From Thetidibacter halocola (GTDB taxonomy: Bacteria > Pseudomonadota > Alphaproteobacteria > Rhodobacterales > Rhodobacteraceae), in NCBI RefSeq assembly GCF_018224955.1, contig NZ_JAGTUU010000012.1, positions 22,669 through 86,668 of the forward strand: a stretch of 64,000 nucleotides of DNA, written 5' to 3'. Shown in pieces: positions 53,701-61,577 of this stretch. Within the stretch, counting starts at the first letter, position 1; the number at the start of each line of letters is the position of its first letter. The translations under genes and the position numbers were made by a program. The notes under the pieces were generated by a model. It was not told where the DNA came from. It worked only from the letters and a program-made list of their open reading frames with translations, and ran no database searches.

Positions 53701-54832
53701 CGCCTTCGCCCGCCTCTTCGCGCACCACGTCCGCAGCATCGTCGACATAGAAAAGGTCGTTGCCCGAACCGCCGACCATCGAGTCGCTGCCGGCGTCGTC
53801 GATGAAGATGTCGCGTCCGTTGCCGCCGATCAGCGTGTCATTGCCCCAAGCGCCGTTTAGACGGTTGTCGCCATCGTTTCCAATGATGAGGTTGTCCTGC
53901 CGGTTTCCCGTTCCGTCGATATCGTCCCGACCTTTGAGCACGAGGTTCTCGGTAAAGTCGCTGTCGCGGCGCATGGCGTAGCTGACCCGCGTCTCGATCG
54001 TGTCCACCCCTTCTCCATCGGCCTCGACCACCCGGTCTCCGACCTGCTGGATCACGAAGAGATCGTCGCCACGACCGCCGATATAGGTGTCATTCCCCTT
54101 GCCGCCGATCAGCGTGTCGTCGCCCCAGGCACCGTCCAGGAGGTTGTTGCCGGCATTGCCGCTGATAAGATTGCCTTTGCCGTTGCCGGTCGCGGTCAGG
54201 TCATCGCGTCCGACGAGGATCAGGTCCTCGACGTGCTGGCCGTCGCGCCGCATCTCGTAGCTGACAGAGGCGATTACGACGTCGTGGCCCTGTCCGTAGG
54301 CCTCTTCTATCACGTCGCCGACATCGTCGATGTAATAGGTATCCGAACCCCAGCCTCCCCGCATCGTGTCGGCGCCCGCTGAATCCGCGAACACATCGGC
54401 GCCGCCGCCGCCAATCAGAAGATCGTCGCCTGCGCCTCCGTTCAGCCAGTCATCGCCCGCCGTGCCGGTGATCGAATTGTCGAGCGCATTTCCGACGCCC
54501 ACCAGTCCAACCGCACCAAGCAGCACGAGATGTTCGACATTCTGGCCATACCGCCACAGCGCGAAATCGACGGTGGATCGGATCGTGTCGTTGCCGGCTG
54601 CCGCGTCTTCCACGATCCGGTCGCCCTCATCGTCCACGAGGTAGAAATCGTTGCCGAAACCGCCGATCATCGTGTCCGCGCCAAGACCACCGTCCAGCGT
54701 ATCGGCGCCGGCGAGGCCCAGAAGAAGGTCATCACCGTCGAAGGCAGCGATGAAATCAGCGGATGCTGTCCCTTCCAGTTGAGGGTTGAGAATGCCATTG
54801 TCAGCCTGAAACGTGCCAATGATGATCGCCAT
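50744..54832 (-). CDS. RTX protein with VCBS/cadherin-like domain and glycine-rich segment (1362 aa)
   Basis: Predicted secreted protein without signal peptide. Residues 1 to about 480 contain RTX units in a longer regular array: DTMxGGxGxDxYyVDDxGDxVxE, then VxYxMRRDxQxxExLVLxGxxDLxGxGN, repeated several times at about 95-residue spacing. Around 690-830 a VCBS/cadherin-like domain follows (NNAPILGDDTITTDEDSF, FTYTVNDGRGGVTTATVTVIIEG). Around 985-1140 is a glycine-rich segment (GGRGGDGGDG, GGDGGDGGMGGKG, GGTGGSPGQGGSGGD). The C-terminus, ending VSVGWNDFG, lacks the module shared by the other RTX proteins here. The ribosome-binding sequence AGGAGAAAATC precedes the ATG. A decayed relative lies at 33995-35110. 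Confidence 0.86.
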   Translation of the reverse strand: MAIIIGTFQADNGILNPQLEGTASADFIAAFDGDDLLLGLAGADTLDGGLGADTMIGGFGNDFYLVDDEGDRIVEDAAAGNDTIRSTVDFALWRYGQNVEHLVLLGAVGLVGVGNALDNSITGTAGDDWLNGGAGDDLLIGGGGADVFADSAGADTMRGGWGSDTYYIDDVGDVIEEAYGQGHDVVIASVSYEMRRDGQHVEDLILVGRDDLTATGNGKGNLISGNAGNNLLDGAWGDDTLIGGKGNDTYIGGRGDDLFVIQQVGDRVVEADGEGVDTIETRVSYAMRRDSDFTENLVLKGRDDIDGTGNRQDNLIIGNDGDNRLNGAWGNDTLIGGNGRDIFIDDAGSDSMVGGSGNDLFYVDDAADVVREEAGEGDDTVRASVDYTMWRDSQNTEHLVLTGDGDLTGIGNRSDNTLLGNAGNNRLDGMQGDDTLTGGMGTDTLLGGAGNDLLDGEMADFDGRQFISGGGAEGSFGIYNYSNIRMALYFVNFDGSLLLYGLLNPGAGGVQGTFSDHNWVLYDADRGTPVHYLGNSAFGGRFDFTGDADLFEGGWGDDTFLGGAGADTMIGGAGFDTVDYAAWTQAMTIRLDGDMSVGSAFPRQTLQGIEHVIAGSGNDSITGSAGGDLIEARNGDDRLMGTTGNDTLDGGNGTDTVVYDAPISEFRGTLLDPVGGARAISLEHRPPSGPGYGTDTLIGVEVGIFDGVTIRLDGTNNAPILGDDTITTDEDSFVAFLNLLDLNDLDPDSYLPVTGDMPLPTTTYDDTSSIGSVFVGNLLNPPGYDPSGQFEYLAEGETAIDTFTYTVNDGRGGVTTATVTVIIEGRNDLDTPVTDTIAAPVQRDDTLFWDEATGRFIQMRQQFRIDDFAVLVGANDLGDGGDENNMTFFESIGGTALPIGEGFGRTALGASFGMQNGDLVWTVDKDFGTARRSTALADDQVLYGYRGGDGLTAAARVDMDVDYRTKIVADPVAIPAIAGLRGGDGADGEPGGTTNSLLYNGADGADGTAAVARAIRNIDTNGSANDDIIFGVDNVTAGTGGRGGDGGDGAATVIVTPGGLGGTFGTGGVVLGGDGGDGGMGGKGESLRVRLFGNDGDDLIFGGLGGKGGVTGVAGTNGQDGADYDAAQQGGTGGSPGQGGSGGDALYLIDGGTGNDVIVAGKLQDYFGSGVSRYELRGGAGNDTIFMQTADFDGNRPNSRYLVYGDDGDDMIVAEVDAPAGFLFPGQQRTLMDNHRTIDGGAGWDTFVFCDDVASSLTNISNVEELVMSNGTFSGLTYQVTAAQLAAISGGNALRLSGETGLKVFQLEETTGWSRDNVVAGIGGEFYHQWRYAPTDFVLQVQIDLNDIDHYFRVSVGWNDFG

Positions 54833-55230
54833 GATTTTCTCCTAAAAATGTGACAATAACATCGCTCTGAAGGGTCCTGCGCTTTGAAAGCGTGGCCGAC
54901 AACGTATCGTTGAACAAGTATTAGTTCTTGTAGTCTGAACGATTGCACTGCTTCGCCACGCTTGGCGCCGGCCTTGGCCTGCCCCGATCGAGTGGCCTTA
55001 GACTATTCGCTCGTCGCTAGCGGGATGGTTCATGCAGACCGCTGCGGCAGCGTCATCCCCTGCGTCGCACGGCTCGATTTCTCCGGGCCACGCGACGCCG
55101 CGCTGGCCGATTGGAGCAGGCCCCCATGCGATACGGCCGGGCGAGAAAACTGCAAGGCTGACGAGGAACGGGCCGTTGCACCTAATGTGGTGTCCGCGTC
55201 AGCCCAGCCACCCGCTCAGAAGGCGGTCTG
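54833..55230. other. Intergenic region between the 1362-aa RTX gene and the LysR gene
   Basis: Holds the leader of the RTX gene (minus strand). A short inverted repeat CGCTTTGAAAGCG at 54880-54892 lies about 50 bp before its start and could be a regulator site. The remainder, 54950-55230, has no recognised gene or RNA. Confidence 0.4.
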
Positions 55231-56139
55231 TCAACTCGACTGCTCTCGTGGGTCTTCGTCCCAGTCCAGCTTGGCCATCTCGTCGAGGAAGGCCGAAACC
55301 AGGCGTTTCGGTTTCTCTCCCCGCAGGACCATGGCATAGGCCTTGATCTCTTGCCTAGGGTAAAGCGGACGATACGAGAGCCGATAGCGGTCGCCGGACA
55401 TGCCGGTGAAGGAATCCACGATCGTGACACCGATCCCGGCTTCGGCCAACAGGCACCCAAGGCTGCTGTAGCGGACTTCGGCCACGATGTTCCGGTGAAG
55501 ATCTGCCGAGAAATACGATCGTTGAAGCATCAGGTTGAAACGGCTCTTGGGCTCGTAGACCACGAGCGCGTATTTTCGCAGATCGTCTACGGTCACCGCG
55601 AGTTTGTCTTCCAGCGGGTGCCCGGGCGGAAATGCGCAGACCATTTGCCCGGTCGCGACATGGATCGCGTCGATATAGTCACGCTCGGGGGGCATCACCG
55701 CGAGACCGATGTCGGCCATCCGTGTTTCGACCCCTTCGATTACACCGTCGACGCGTCGCGTGTCGATGCTGATCCTGACATCCGGGCGGTTCCCCAGGAA
55801 CGATCGCAAGGCGCCTGGCAGGATGGCATTCGCAATCGGGGGCGTCGCCAGGATGCGCAATTCCCCGACTTCGCGGCGGCGAAGCCCTTCGATCCTGTGA
55901 CTGAAGGCATGGTAGAGACTGAACACGGCCTCCGAGCCGCGAAAGATCTCCTCGGCCTCGGGGGTCGGGACAAGCCGGTTTCCGGTTCGCTCGAAGAGCG
56001 TCATGCCGACCTGCGATTCCATCTGCCGGATCGCGTTGCTGACCGCGGGCTGCGAGATCGTCAGTGCCTTCGCCGCGCCGATGGTCGTTCGTGTCCGCAT
56101 GACTTCACGAAATATCTCAAGTTGCCGTAGATTGAGCAT
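55231..56139 (-). CDS. LysR-family transcriptional regulator
   Basis: The 302-aa product has an N-terminal winged helix (MLNLRQLEIFREVMRTRTTIGAAKALTISQPAVSNAIRQMESQVGMTLFERTGNRLVPT) and a periplasmic-binding-like effector domain from residue ~90. The pairing of EIFREVMRTRTTIGAAKALTISQPAVSNAIRQME resembles regulators of amine or nitrogen catabolism, but the effector is unknown. The ATG at 56139 is the start that puts the helix-turn-helix in its usual place; longer in-frame readings to 57870 are antisense to the neighbouring gene. It diverges from the second dipeptide-type importer, with a perfect palindrome between them, so it probably controls that operon and itself. Confidence 0.93.
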   Translation of the reverse strand: MLNLRQLEIFREVMRTRTTIGAAKALTISQPAVSNAIRQMESQVGMTLFERTGNRLVPTPEAEEIFRGSEAVFSLYHAFSHRIEGLRRREVGELRILATPPIANAILPGALRSFLGNRPDVRISIDTRRVDGVIEGVETRMADIGLAVMPPERDYIDAIHVATGQMVCAFPPGHPLEDKLAVTVDDLRKYALVVYEPKSRFNLMLQRSYFSADLHRNIVAEVRYSSLGCLLAEAGIGVTIVDSFTGMSGDRYRLSYRPLYPRQEIKAYAMVLRGEKPKRLVSAFLDEMAKLDWDEDPREQSS

Positions 56140-56172
56140 CGGCGCCAAAACCCCGCCTGTTTCGCGCTCAGA

Positions 56173-56187
56173 ATAACCGCAGGTTAT
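56173..56187. promoter_or_regulatory. LysR-type binding site candidate
   Basis: ATAACCGCAGGTTAT is a perfect inverted repeat with a three-base centre and fits the T-N11-A LysR box (T at 56174, A at 56186). It lies 34 bp upstream of the LysR start and about 208 bp from the divergent binding-protein gene, the usual position for an autoregulatory site. Confidence 0.6.
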
Positions 56188-56394
56188 ACAAAGTGTAGAA
56201 TTTTTGATTGTCGATGATGTTGCCAGATTTCGGAACCGTGTGGTTCCCTGAAACCCTGATGTCCGGATGTTTCGGGGCGGAGCTCCAAGACGCCCGCCCG
56301 GAGAAACGGATCGCGCCTCCAGAAGCGGCCTCGATCGCACAGACCGCCGGGCGTGACCGGGTCCAGACAGGGTCCAACAGCGAGGAAGTCGCAA

Positions 56395-57963
56395 ATGTTT
56401 AGGAATTTCAGACTGACCTGCACGGCGCTCATGATGGCGACCGTGGCAGCGCCCTTGTCCGCAGAAGTGCTGCGCTGGTCTTCGCAAGGGGATATCGTCA
56501 CCTTCGATCCCTACGCGCACACCGAGAGCTTCACTGCCAGTGTCATTCATCACGTCTACGAGCCGCTCGTGCGCAGGTCCGAGACGCTGTCCATCGAACC
56601 GGCCCTGGCAACGTCCTGGGAAATCGTCGAGCCGACCCGGTGGCGGTTCACGCTGCGCGAGGGAGTGACGTTCCACAACGGCAACGCGTTCAACGCCGAC
56701 GATGTCGTAACCTCCATCGAGCGCCTGCTGCACCCGGACGCGCGGGCGCGCGGCAACCTCAGCACCGTGACCGGGATCGAGAAGGTCGACGACATGACCG
56801 TCGATTTCCTGATGGCGGGTCCCTATCCGCTGCTGCTGAACGACCTGTCCGGCATCTTCATCATGGACAAGGAATGGCTGGAAGAGAACGACGCGGTTCT
56901 CCCGGGCAATATCACCACCGGCGTGACATCCTTTGCCTCGACCAATGCCAACGGCACCGGTCCCTTCGTACTGGACAGCTACCAGCCGGACGTGGGCACG
57001 ATCATGTCCGCCAACCCGAACTGGTGGGACACGCCGAAACACAACCTCACCTCGATCGAGTTCCGGCCGATCACCTCCGACGCGACCCGCGTCGCCGCGC
57101 TGCTGTCCGGCGAGTTGGACATGATCGCGCCGGTTCCGCTGCAGGACATTGCCCGGCTCGAGGCGTCGGACGGTTTCAGCGTGATCCAGGAACCCGCGCT
57201 GCGGCTGATCTTCCTGGGCTTCAACTACCGCGACGAACTGCACGCCATGCCCGGCCAGCCCAACCCGCTCAAGGACGAGCGGGTGCGCAAGGCGCTCTGG
57301 CACGCGATCGACCACGACAGCCTGCGCGACAAGATCATGCGCGGCAAGTCGCGGACCGTCGGCATCCTCGTCGCGCCGCCCGTTCCGGGCTACTCGGCCG
57401 AGGCGGACGTGCCGCTGCCCTACGATCCCAAAGGCGCCAAGGCGCTGCTGGCTGAGGCAGGCTTTGCCGATGGTTTCAGCACAAAGCTCGATTGCCCGAA
57501 TGACCGCTACATCAACGACGAACAGATCTGCGTGGCGGTCAAGGCGTTCTGGGAGCGGATCGGCCTTACCGTCGACCTGAACACCGAGAGCCGTTCGACC
57601 TATTTCCCCAAGGTCGACAAGGGCGAGACCGACGCCTACATGCTGGGCTGGGCGACGCTGCCAGCGATGGACGGGTTCAGCGTCTTGCGCGCCATTCTCG
57701 CCACGCGTGACGGCAACAGCGGCGGCAACAACCCCAACGGCCTCAGCGACCCGCGCATCGACGAGCTGAACCAGCTTGCCGCCGTCGAACTGGACGAGGA
57801 CAAGCGCCGCGCGATGCTGACAGAGGCGCTGACCATCGCGCGGGACAAGGCGTATTTCCTGCCGCTGCACCAGCAGCCGGTCGCCTGGGCGATCCGCGAC
57901 GGTGTCGCGGTTCCCCAGTTCCCGGACGAATACGTCCGCCTCTGGTTCGCCAACGTCAACTGA
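56395..57963 (+). CDS. Dipeptide-type ABC substrate-binding protein (SBP family 5), second system
   Basis: A 522-aa periplasmic receptor. The signal peptide is residues 1 to about 23 (FRLTCTALMMATVAAPLSA). The mature start EVLRWSSQGDIVTFDPYAHTES and the block RWRFTLREGVTFHNGNAFNADDVV match family 5. It is clearly related to the 532-aa receptor at 19222: both share a CPNDRYINDE segment and a GEVDF/GETDAYMLGW stretch. The ATG at 56395 is preferred over an upstream in-frame ATG at 56353, which would precede the signal peptide by 14 residues. It leads an operon that is divergent from the LysR gene. Confidence 0.94.
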   Translation: MFRNFRLTCTALMMATVAAPLSAEVLRWSSQGDIVTFDPYAHTESFTASVIHHVYEPLVRRSETLSIEPALATSWEIVEPTRWRFTLREGVTFHNGNAFNADDVVTSIERLLHPDARARGNLSTVTGIEKVDDMTVDFLMAGPYPLLLNDLSGIFIMDKEWLEENDAVLPGNITTGVTSFASTNANGTGPFVLDSYQPDVGTIMSANPNWWDTPKHNLTSIEFRPITSDATRVAALLSGELDMIAPVPLQDIARLEASDGFSVIQEPALRLIFLGFNYRDELHAMPGQPNPLKDERVRKALWHAIDHDSLRDKIMRGKSRTVGILVAPPVPGYSAEADVPLPYDPKGAKALLAEAGFADGFSTKLDCPNDRYINDEQICVAVKAFWERIGLTVDLNTESRSTYFPKVDKGETDAYMLGWATLPAMDGFSVLRAILATRDGNSGGNNPNGLSDPRIDELNQLAAVELDEDKRRAMLTEALTIARDKAYFLPLHQQPVAWAIRDGVAVPQFPDEYVRLWFANVN

Positions 57964-57987
57964 CCTGACAAAGGGGAAGGCGGTCCA

Positions 57988-58959
57988 ATGGTCGGAATCC
58001 TGATCTCCAGGCTCATTCAGGCCATCACGGTCATGCTGACCGTGACCGCGATCGCCTTCCTCATGTTCCGTTTCGTCGGCGATCCCGTCCAGCTGATGTC
58101 GCGAGAGGACGCCTCGGTCGAGGAAAAGGAAGAGCTGCGCGCGCGGCTAGGCCTCGATCAGCCGGTCTATGTTCAGTATGCGCGGTTCATCGGGCGAGTC
58201 GTCCAAGGCGATCTCGGCATGAGTTTCCGCAACCAGCGCGAGGTTGCGACGCTGATCGCGGAAAAGGCGCCGGCGACGCTTGAACTGGTGCTGATCGCCA
58301 CGACCCTGTCGCTGCTGATCGGCATCCCGCTAGGGGTCTATTCCGCGCTGCATCCGAACGGCGTGCTGTCGCGGGCGATTCAGGGCGTTTCCCTGGTGGG
58401 CATCTCGGTGCCGACCTTCGTGACGGGCATCCTGCTGATCCTCGTATTCGCCGTCAGCTTTCGCCTTCTGCCCTCCTTTGGACGGGGGCAGACCGTCGAC
58501 CTTGGCTGGTGGACAACCGGTTTCCTGACTTGGAGCGGGATAAAGGCGCTGATCCTGCCCGGGATCACGCTGGCACTCTATTCCCTGACACTCATCATGC
58601 GCCTCGTCAGGTCCGAGATGATCGATATCCTCTCGACCGACTACATCCGGTTCGCCCGGGCTCGCGGGCTGCCCGAACGCTACATCATCTTCCGCCTTGC
58701 GCTCCGGAACGCGCTGCTGCCGGTCATCACGGTGACGGGTCTCCAGGTGGGATCGCTGATCGCCTTTGCCATCGTGACCGAGACCGTGTTCCAGTGGCCG
58801 GGTCTTGGCCTGCTCTTCATGCAGGCGGTGATCTTCGTGGATATCCCCGTCATGACGTCCTACCTACTGCTGGTTGGCCTCGTCTTCGTGACGATCAACA
58901 CCATCGTCGACCTGCTTTACGTGGTCGTCGACCCCCGTCTGCGCGCGAGGGCGGCATGA
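57988..58959 (+). CDS. Dipeptide-type ABC transporter permease, DppB-like, second system
   Basis: The 323-aa membrane subunit opens MVGILISRLIQAITVMLTVTAIAFLMFRFVGDPVQLM. The permease core contains GISVPTFVTGILLILVFAV and the cytoplasmic loop LSTDYIRFARARGLPERYI. ETVFQWPGLGLLFMQAVIF follows near the end. Its order and sequence parallel the gene at 20906. It overlaps the DppC-like gene by four bases (ATGA at 58956-58959). Confidence 0.95.
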   Translation: MVGILISRLIQAITVMLTVTAIAFLMFRFVGDPVQLMSREDASVEEKEELRARLGLDQPVYVQYARFIGRVVQGDLGMSFRNQREVATLIAEKAPATLELVLIATTLSLLIGIPLGVYSALHPNGVLSRAIQGVSLVGISVPTFVTGILLILVFAVSFRLLPSFGRGQTVDLGWWTTGFLTWSGIKALILPGITLALYSLTLIMRLVRSEMIDILSTDYIRFARARGLPERYIIFRLALRNALLPVITVTGLQVGSLIAFAIVTETVFQWPGLGLLFMQAVIFVDIPVMTSYLLLVGLVFVTINTIVDLLYVVVDPRLRARAA

Positions 58960-59861
58960 AGACCGGAACGATCCGCCGCAAGCGTCTGCCGATGCCGCCC
59001 TATGTCATGGCGGCGGCACTTGTGGGCCTTGCGATCATCCTCGCGGCGATCCTGTCTCCGTTGATCTCGCCGGTCGACCCGACCGATAACGCCAGCTTCA
59101 ACTTGATCGATGCCGAATTGCCGCCGTCATGGCTCGAAGGCGGGGACCCGCGATACCTGCTGGGCACAGACAACCAGGGACGCGACCTGCTGTCGGCGAT
59201 CCTTTACGGCGCGCGCATCTCGATCCTGATCGGCGCCGGCGCGGTCCTGCTTGCGGCGACGATCGGGGTCTCGCTCGGGCTTCTGGCCGGTTACCTTGGG
59301 GGATGGGTCGACGCGCTTGTCATGCGGATCGCGGATGTCTTTCTCAGTCTTCCGACAATCCTTCTGGCGCTGCTGGTGGCCGGGATTGCCCGGGCTGTCA
59401 TTCCCGACGCAGACAGCGTGTTCTGGGCGCCCATCATCCTAATCGCCGCCATAGGCATCAACGAGTGGGTCCAGTACGCGCGGACGGTCCGTGCCGCCAC
59501 CATGGTCGAGGCATCGCGCGACTATGTCCGGGCTGTGCGGATCATGGGGCTGCCGATGCCGTCGATCCTGTTCCGGCACATTCTGCCAAACGTGATCGGA
59601 CCGATCCTCGTTATCTCGACGATCAATCTCGCCGCTGCGGTCCTGACAGAGGCGACGCTGTCATTCCTTGGCGTCGGGATGCCGCCGGATTACCCCTCGC
59701 TCGGCACGCTGATCCGGATCGGCAACGAATATGCCTTCTCGGGAATCTGGTGGATCACCGTCTTCCCTGCCGTCACGCTGGTGTCGCTGGTGCTGGCAAC
59801 GAACATAACCGGAGACTGGCTGCGCGACCGCTTCAATCCGAAGTTGCGGGGGAGCAAATGA
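58956..59861 (+). CDS. Dipeptide-type ABC transporter permease, DppC-like, second system
   Basis: The 301-aa membrane subunit has the DppC motif ILSPLISPVDPTDN, then YLLGTDNQGRDLLSAILYGARISI and the EAA-type loop ASRDYVRAVRIMGLPMPSILFRHILPNVIGP. It ends TGDWLRDRFNPKLRGSK. The ATG at 58956 overlaps the previous stop; an in-frame reading from 58509 is antisense to the first permease. Its stop overlaps the fused ATPase start by four bases. Confidence 0.94.
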   Translation: MKTGTIRRKRLPMPPYVMAAALVGLAIILAAILSPLISPVDPTDNASFNLIDAELPPSWLEGGDPRYLLGTDNQGRDLLSAILYGARISILIGAGAVLLAATIGVSLGLLAGYLGGWVDALVMRIADVFLSLPTILLALLVAGIARAVIPDADSVFWAPIILIAAIGINEWVQYARTVRAATMVEASRDYVRAVRIMGLPMPSILFRHILPNVIGPILVISTINLAAAVLTEATLSFLGVGMPPDYPSLGTLIRIGNEYAFSGIWWITVFPAVTLVSLVLATNITGDWLRDRFNPKLRGSK

Positions 59862-61558
59862 CCGCGTCTGTCCCGGCCCTCGATATCCGCAACCTTCGCG
59901 TCGAATATCCGCTGCCCGACAGCGACTCATTCGTCGCGGTGAAGGACCTTTCGCTCCACATCGCGCCGGGCGAGATCCATGCGCTTGTCGGAGAATCCGG
60001 AGCGGGAAAATCGACCGTCGGGAATGCCATCATGGGGCTTCTCGACCGGCCGGGTCGCATCGCGGCAGGGTCGATTTCGGTCGCCGGCAAGGCGGTGGAC
60101 ATCACGACGGGGCGGGCCCAGGGCATCAGACAGGGCCGCGACATTGGCGCGATCTTCCAGGACCCGATGACCAGCCTGAACCCGCTGTTCACCGTGGAAA
60201 GCCAGTTGTCCGAAACGCTTCGGTTTCACCTCGGGCTGGACCGGGGGAAAGCGAGGGCGCGGGCGCTCGAACTGCTCCGTGCGGTGGAAATCCCCGATCC
60301 CGAGCGCAGGCTGAAACACTTCCCGCACCAACTGTCCGGCGGTCAGCGGCAACGAGTGGTCATCGCCGCCGCGCTCAGTTGCGACCCGGATCTGCTGGTC
60401 GCGGACGAGCCGACTACCGCGCTGGACGTGTCGGTGCAGGCAACCATCCTCGAGTTGCTTCGGAAACTCGCCAGCGAGCGGAAACTCGGCGTCCTGCTGG
60501 TCACGCACAACATGGGCGTGGTGGCGCAGATCGCCGACACGGTCACGATCATGCAGAACGGCGAAATGGTCGAGAGCGGCCCGACGCGCGAGGTCCTGTC
60601 CCAGCCGCGCGCCCCCTACGCCCGCGCCCTGATCGGTGCGGTCCCTCGCATGGACCGCAGGCTGCCGCGTTTCCCGGTTCCGGGAGATCACGACCAGGCG
60701 GAAAGCGAAGCGCAGACCAAGGTTCTTGGCGACGCAAAACGTGATACCGGCCCGGCGGGCACGGACGATCTGCTGCGGGTCGAGGACCTGTCCGTCGTCT
60801 ACGGCGCGGGTCGCCTATTCGGACGGGGCGAGCCGTTCAAGGCGCTGGATGGGGCGTCGTTCTCGGTGCGCCGGGGCGAGATATTCGGCATCGTCGGAGA
60901 ATCCGGAAGCGGTAAGTCCACGCTTGCGGGATGCATCGCCGGGCTGATCAAGCCGACGAAGGGCAGCATGGCCTTTGACGGCCAAAGCCTGGGCGAGCGT
61001 CGGTCGAAAGCCATGCACCGGGCGGTCCAGATGATCTTCCAGGACCCCTATTCGTCGCTCAACACCCGGATGCGCGTCGGCCCCGCGATCCAGGAGCCGA
61101 TCGACTTCTTCGGGCTGGCCGACCGGGGCCGCAGCGCGACCGAAGATGCGAAGTTGCTCTTGCAGGCGGTTGGCCTGCCGGTCGACGCCGCCTCGCGGTT
61201 TCCGCACGCCTTTTCGGGCGGTCAGCGCCAGAGGGTTTCGATCGCGCGGGCGCTGGCCAGCCGCCCCCAACTGCTGATCTGCGACGAACCGACCTCTGCG
61301 CTGGACGTCTCGGTCCAGGCACGGGTTCTGAACCTTCTGAAGGATCTCAGGGACCGGACCGGCCTGACCATCCTGTTCATCAGCCACGACCTGTCTGTCG
61401 TCCGCCAGATGTGCGACCGCGTCGCCGTCATGAAGAACGGCCGGATCGTGGAGCTTGGCGATGCCGAAGCGCTCTTCGACGCGCCGCAGGACGCTTACAC
61501 GCGGGAACTCATCTCGCTCATTCCGACACTTGACCATCTTGCGGCTCCCGCAGCCTGA
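59858..61558 (+). CDS. Fused dipeptide-type ABC ATPase (DppD-DppF in one chain)
   Basis: One 566-aa polypeptide carries both ATPase domains, as in GsiA. The first domain has Walker A GESGAGKST at residues 45-53, signature LSGGQRQRVVIAAAL and Walker B LLVADEPTTALD. A linker of some 40 residues (about 272-308, rich in charged residues) follows. The second domain has Walker A GESGSGKST at residues 346-354, signature FSGGQRQRVSIARAL and Walker B LLICDEPTSALD. The first importer in this window has these as two genes. Unlike those, the first half here has lost the cysteine-containing C-terminal extension. Confidence 0.95.
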   Translation: MTASVPALDIRNLRVEYPLPDSDSFVAVKDLSLHIAPGEIHALVGESGAGKSTVGNAIMGLLDRPGRIAAGSISVAGKAVDITTGRAQGIRQGRDIGAIFQDPMTSLNPLFTVESQLSETLRFHLGLDRGKARARALELLRAVEIPDPERRLKHFPHQLSGGQRQRVVIAAALSCDPDLLVADEPTTALDVSVQATILELLRKLASERKLGVLLVTHNMGVVAQIADTVTIMQNGEMVESGPTREVLSQPRAPYARALIGAVPRMDRRLPRFPVPGDHDQAESEAQTKVLGDAKRDTGPAGTDDLLRVEDLSVVYGAGRLFGRGEPFKALDGASFSVRRGEIFGIVGESGSGKSTLAGCIAGLIKPTKGSMAFDGQSLGERRSKAMHRAVQMIFQDPYSSLNTRMRVGPAIQEPIDFFGLADRGRSATEDAKLLLQAVGLPVDAASRFPHAFSGGQRQRVSIARALASRPQLLICDEPTSALDVSVQARVLNLLKDLRDRTGLTILFISHDLSVVRQMCDRVAVMKNGRIVELGDAEALFDAPQDAYTRELISLIPTLDHLAAPAA

Positions 61559-61577
61559 CTCTCGGAGGACATCGAAC

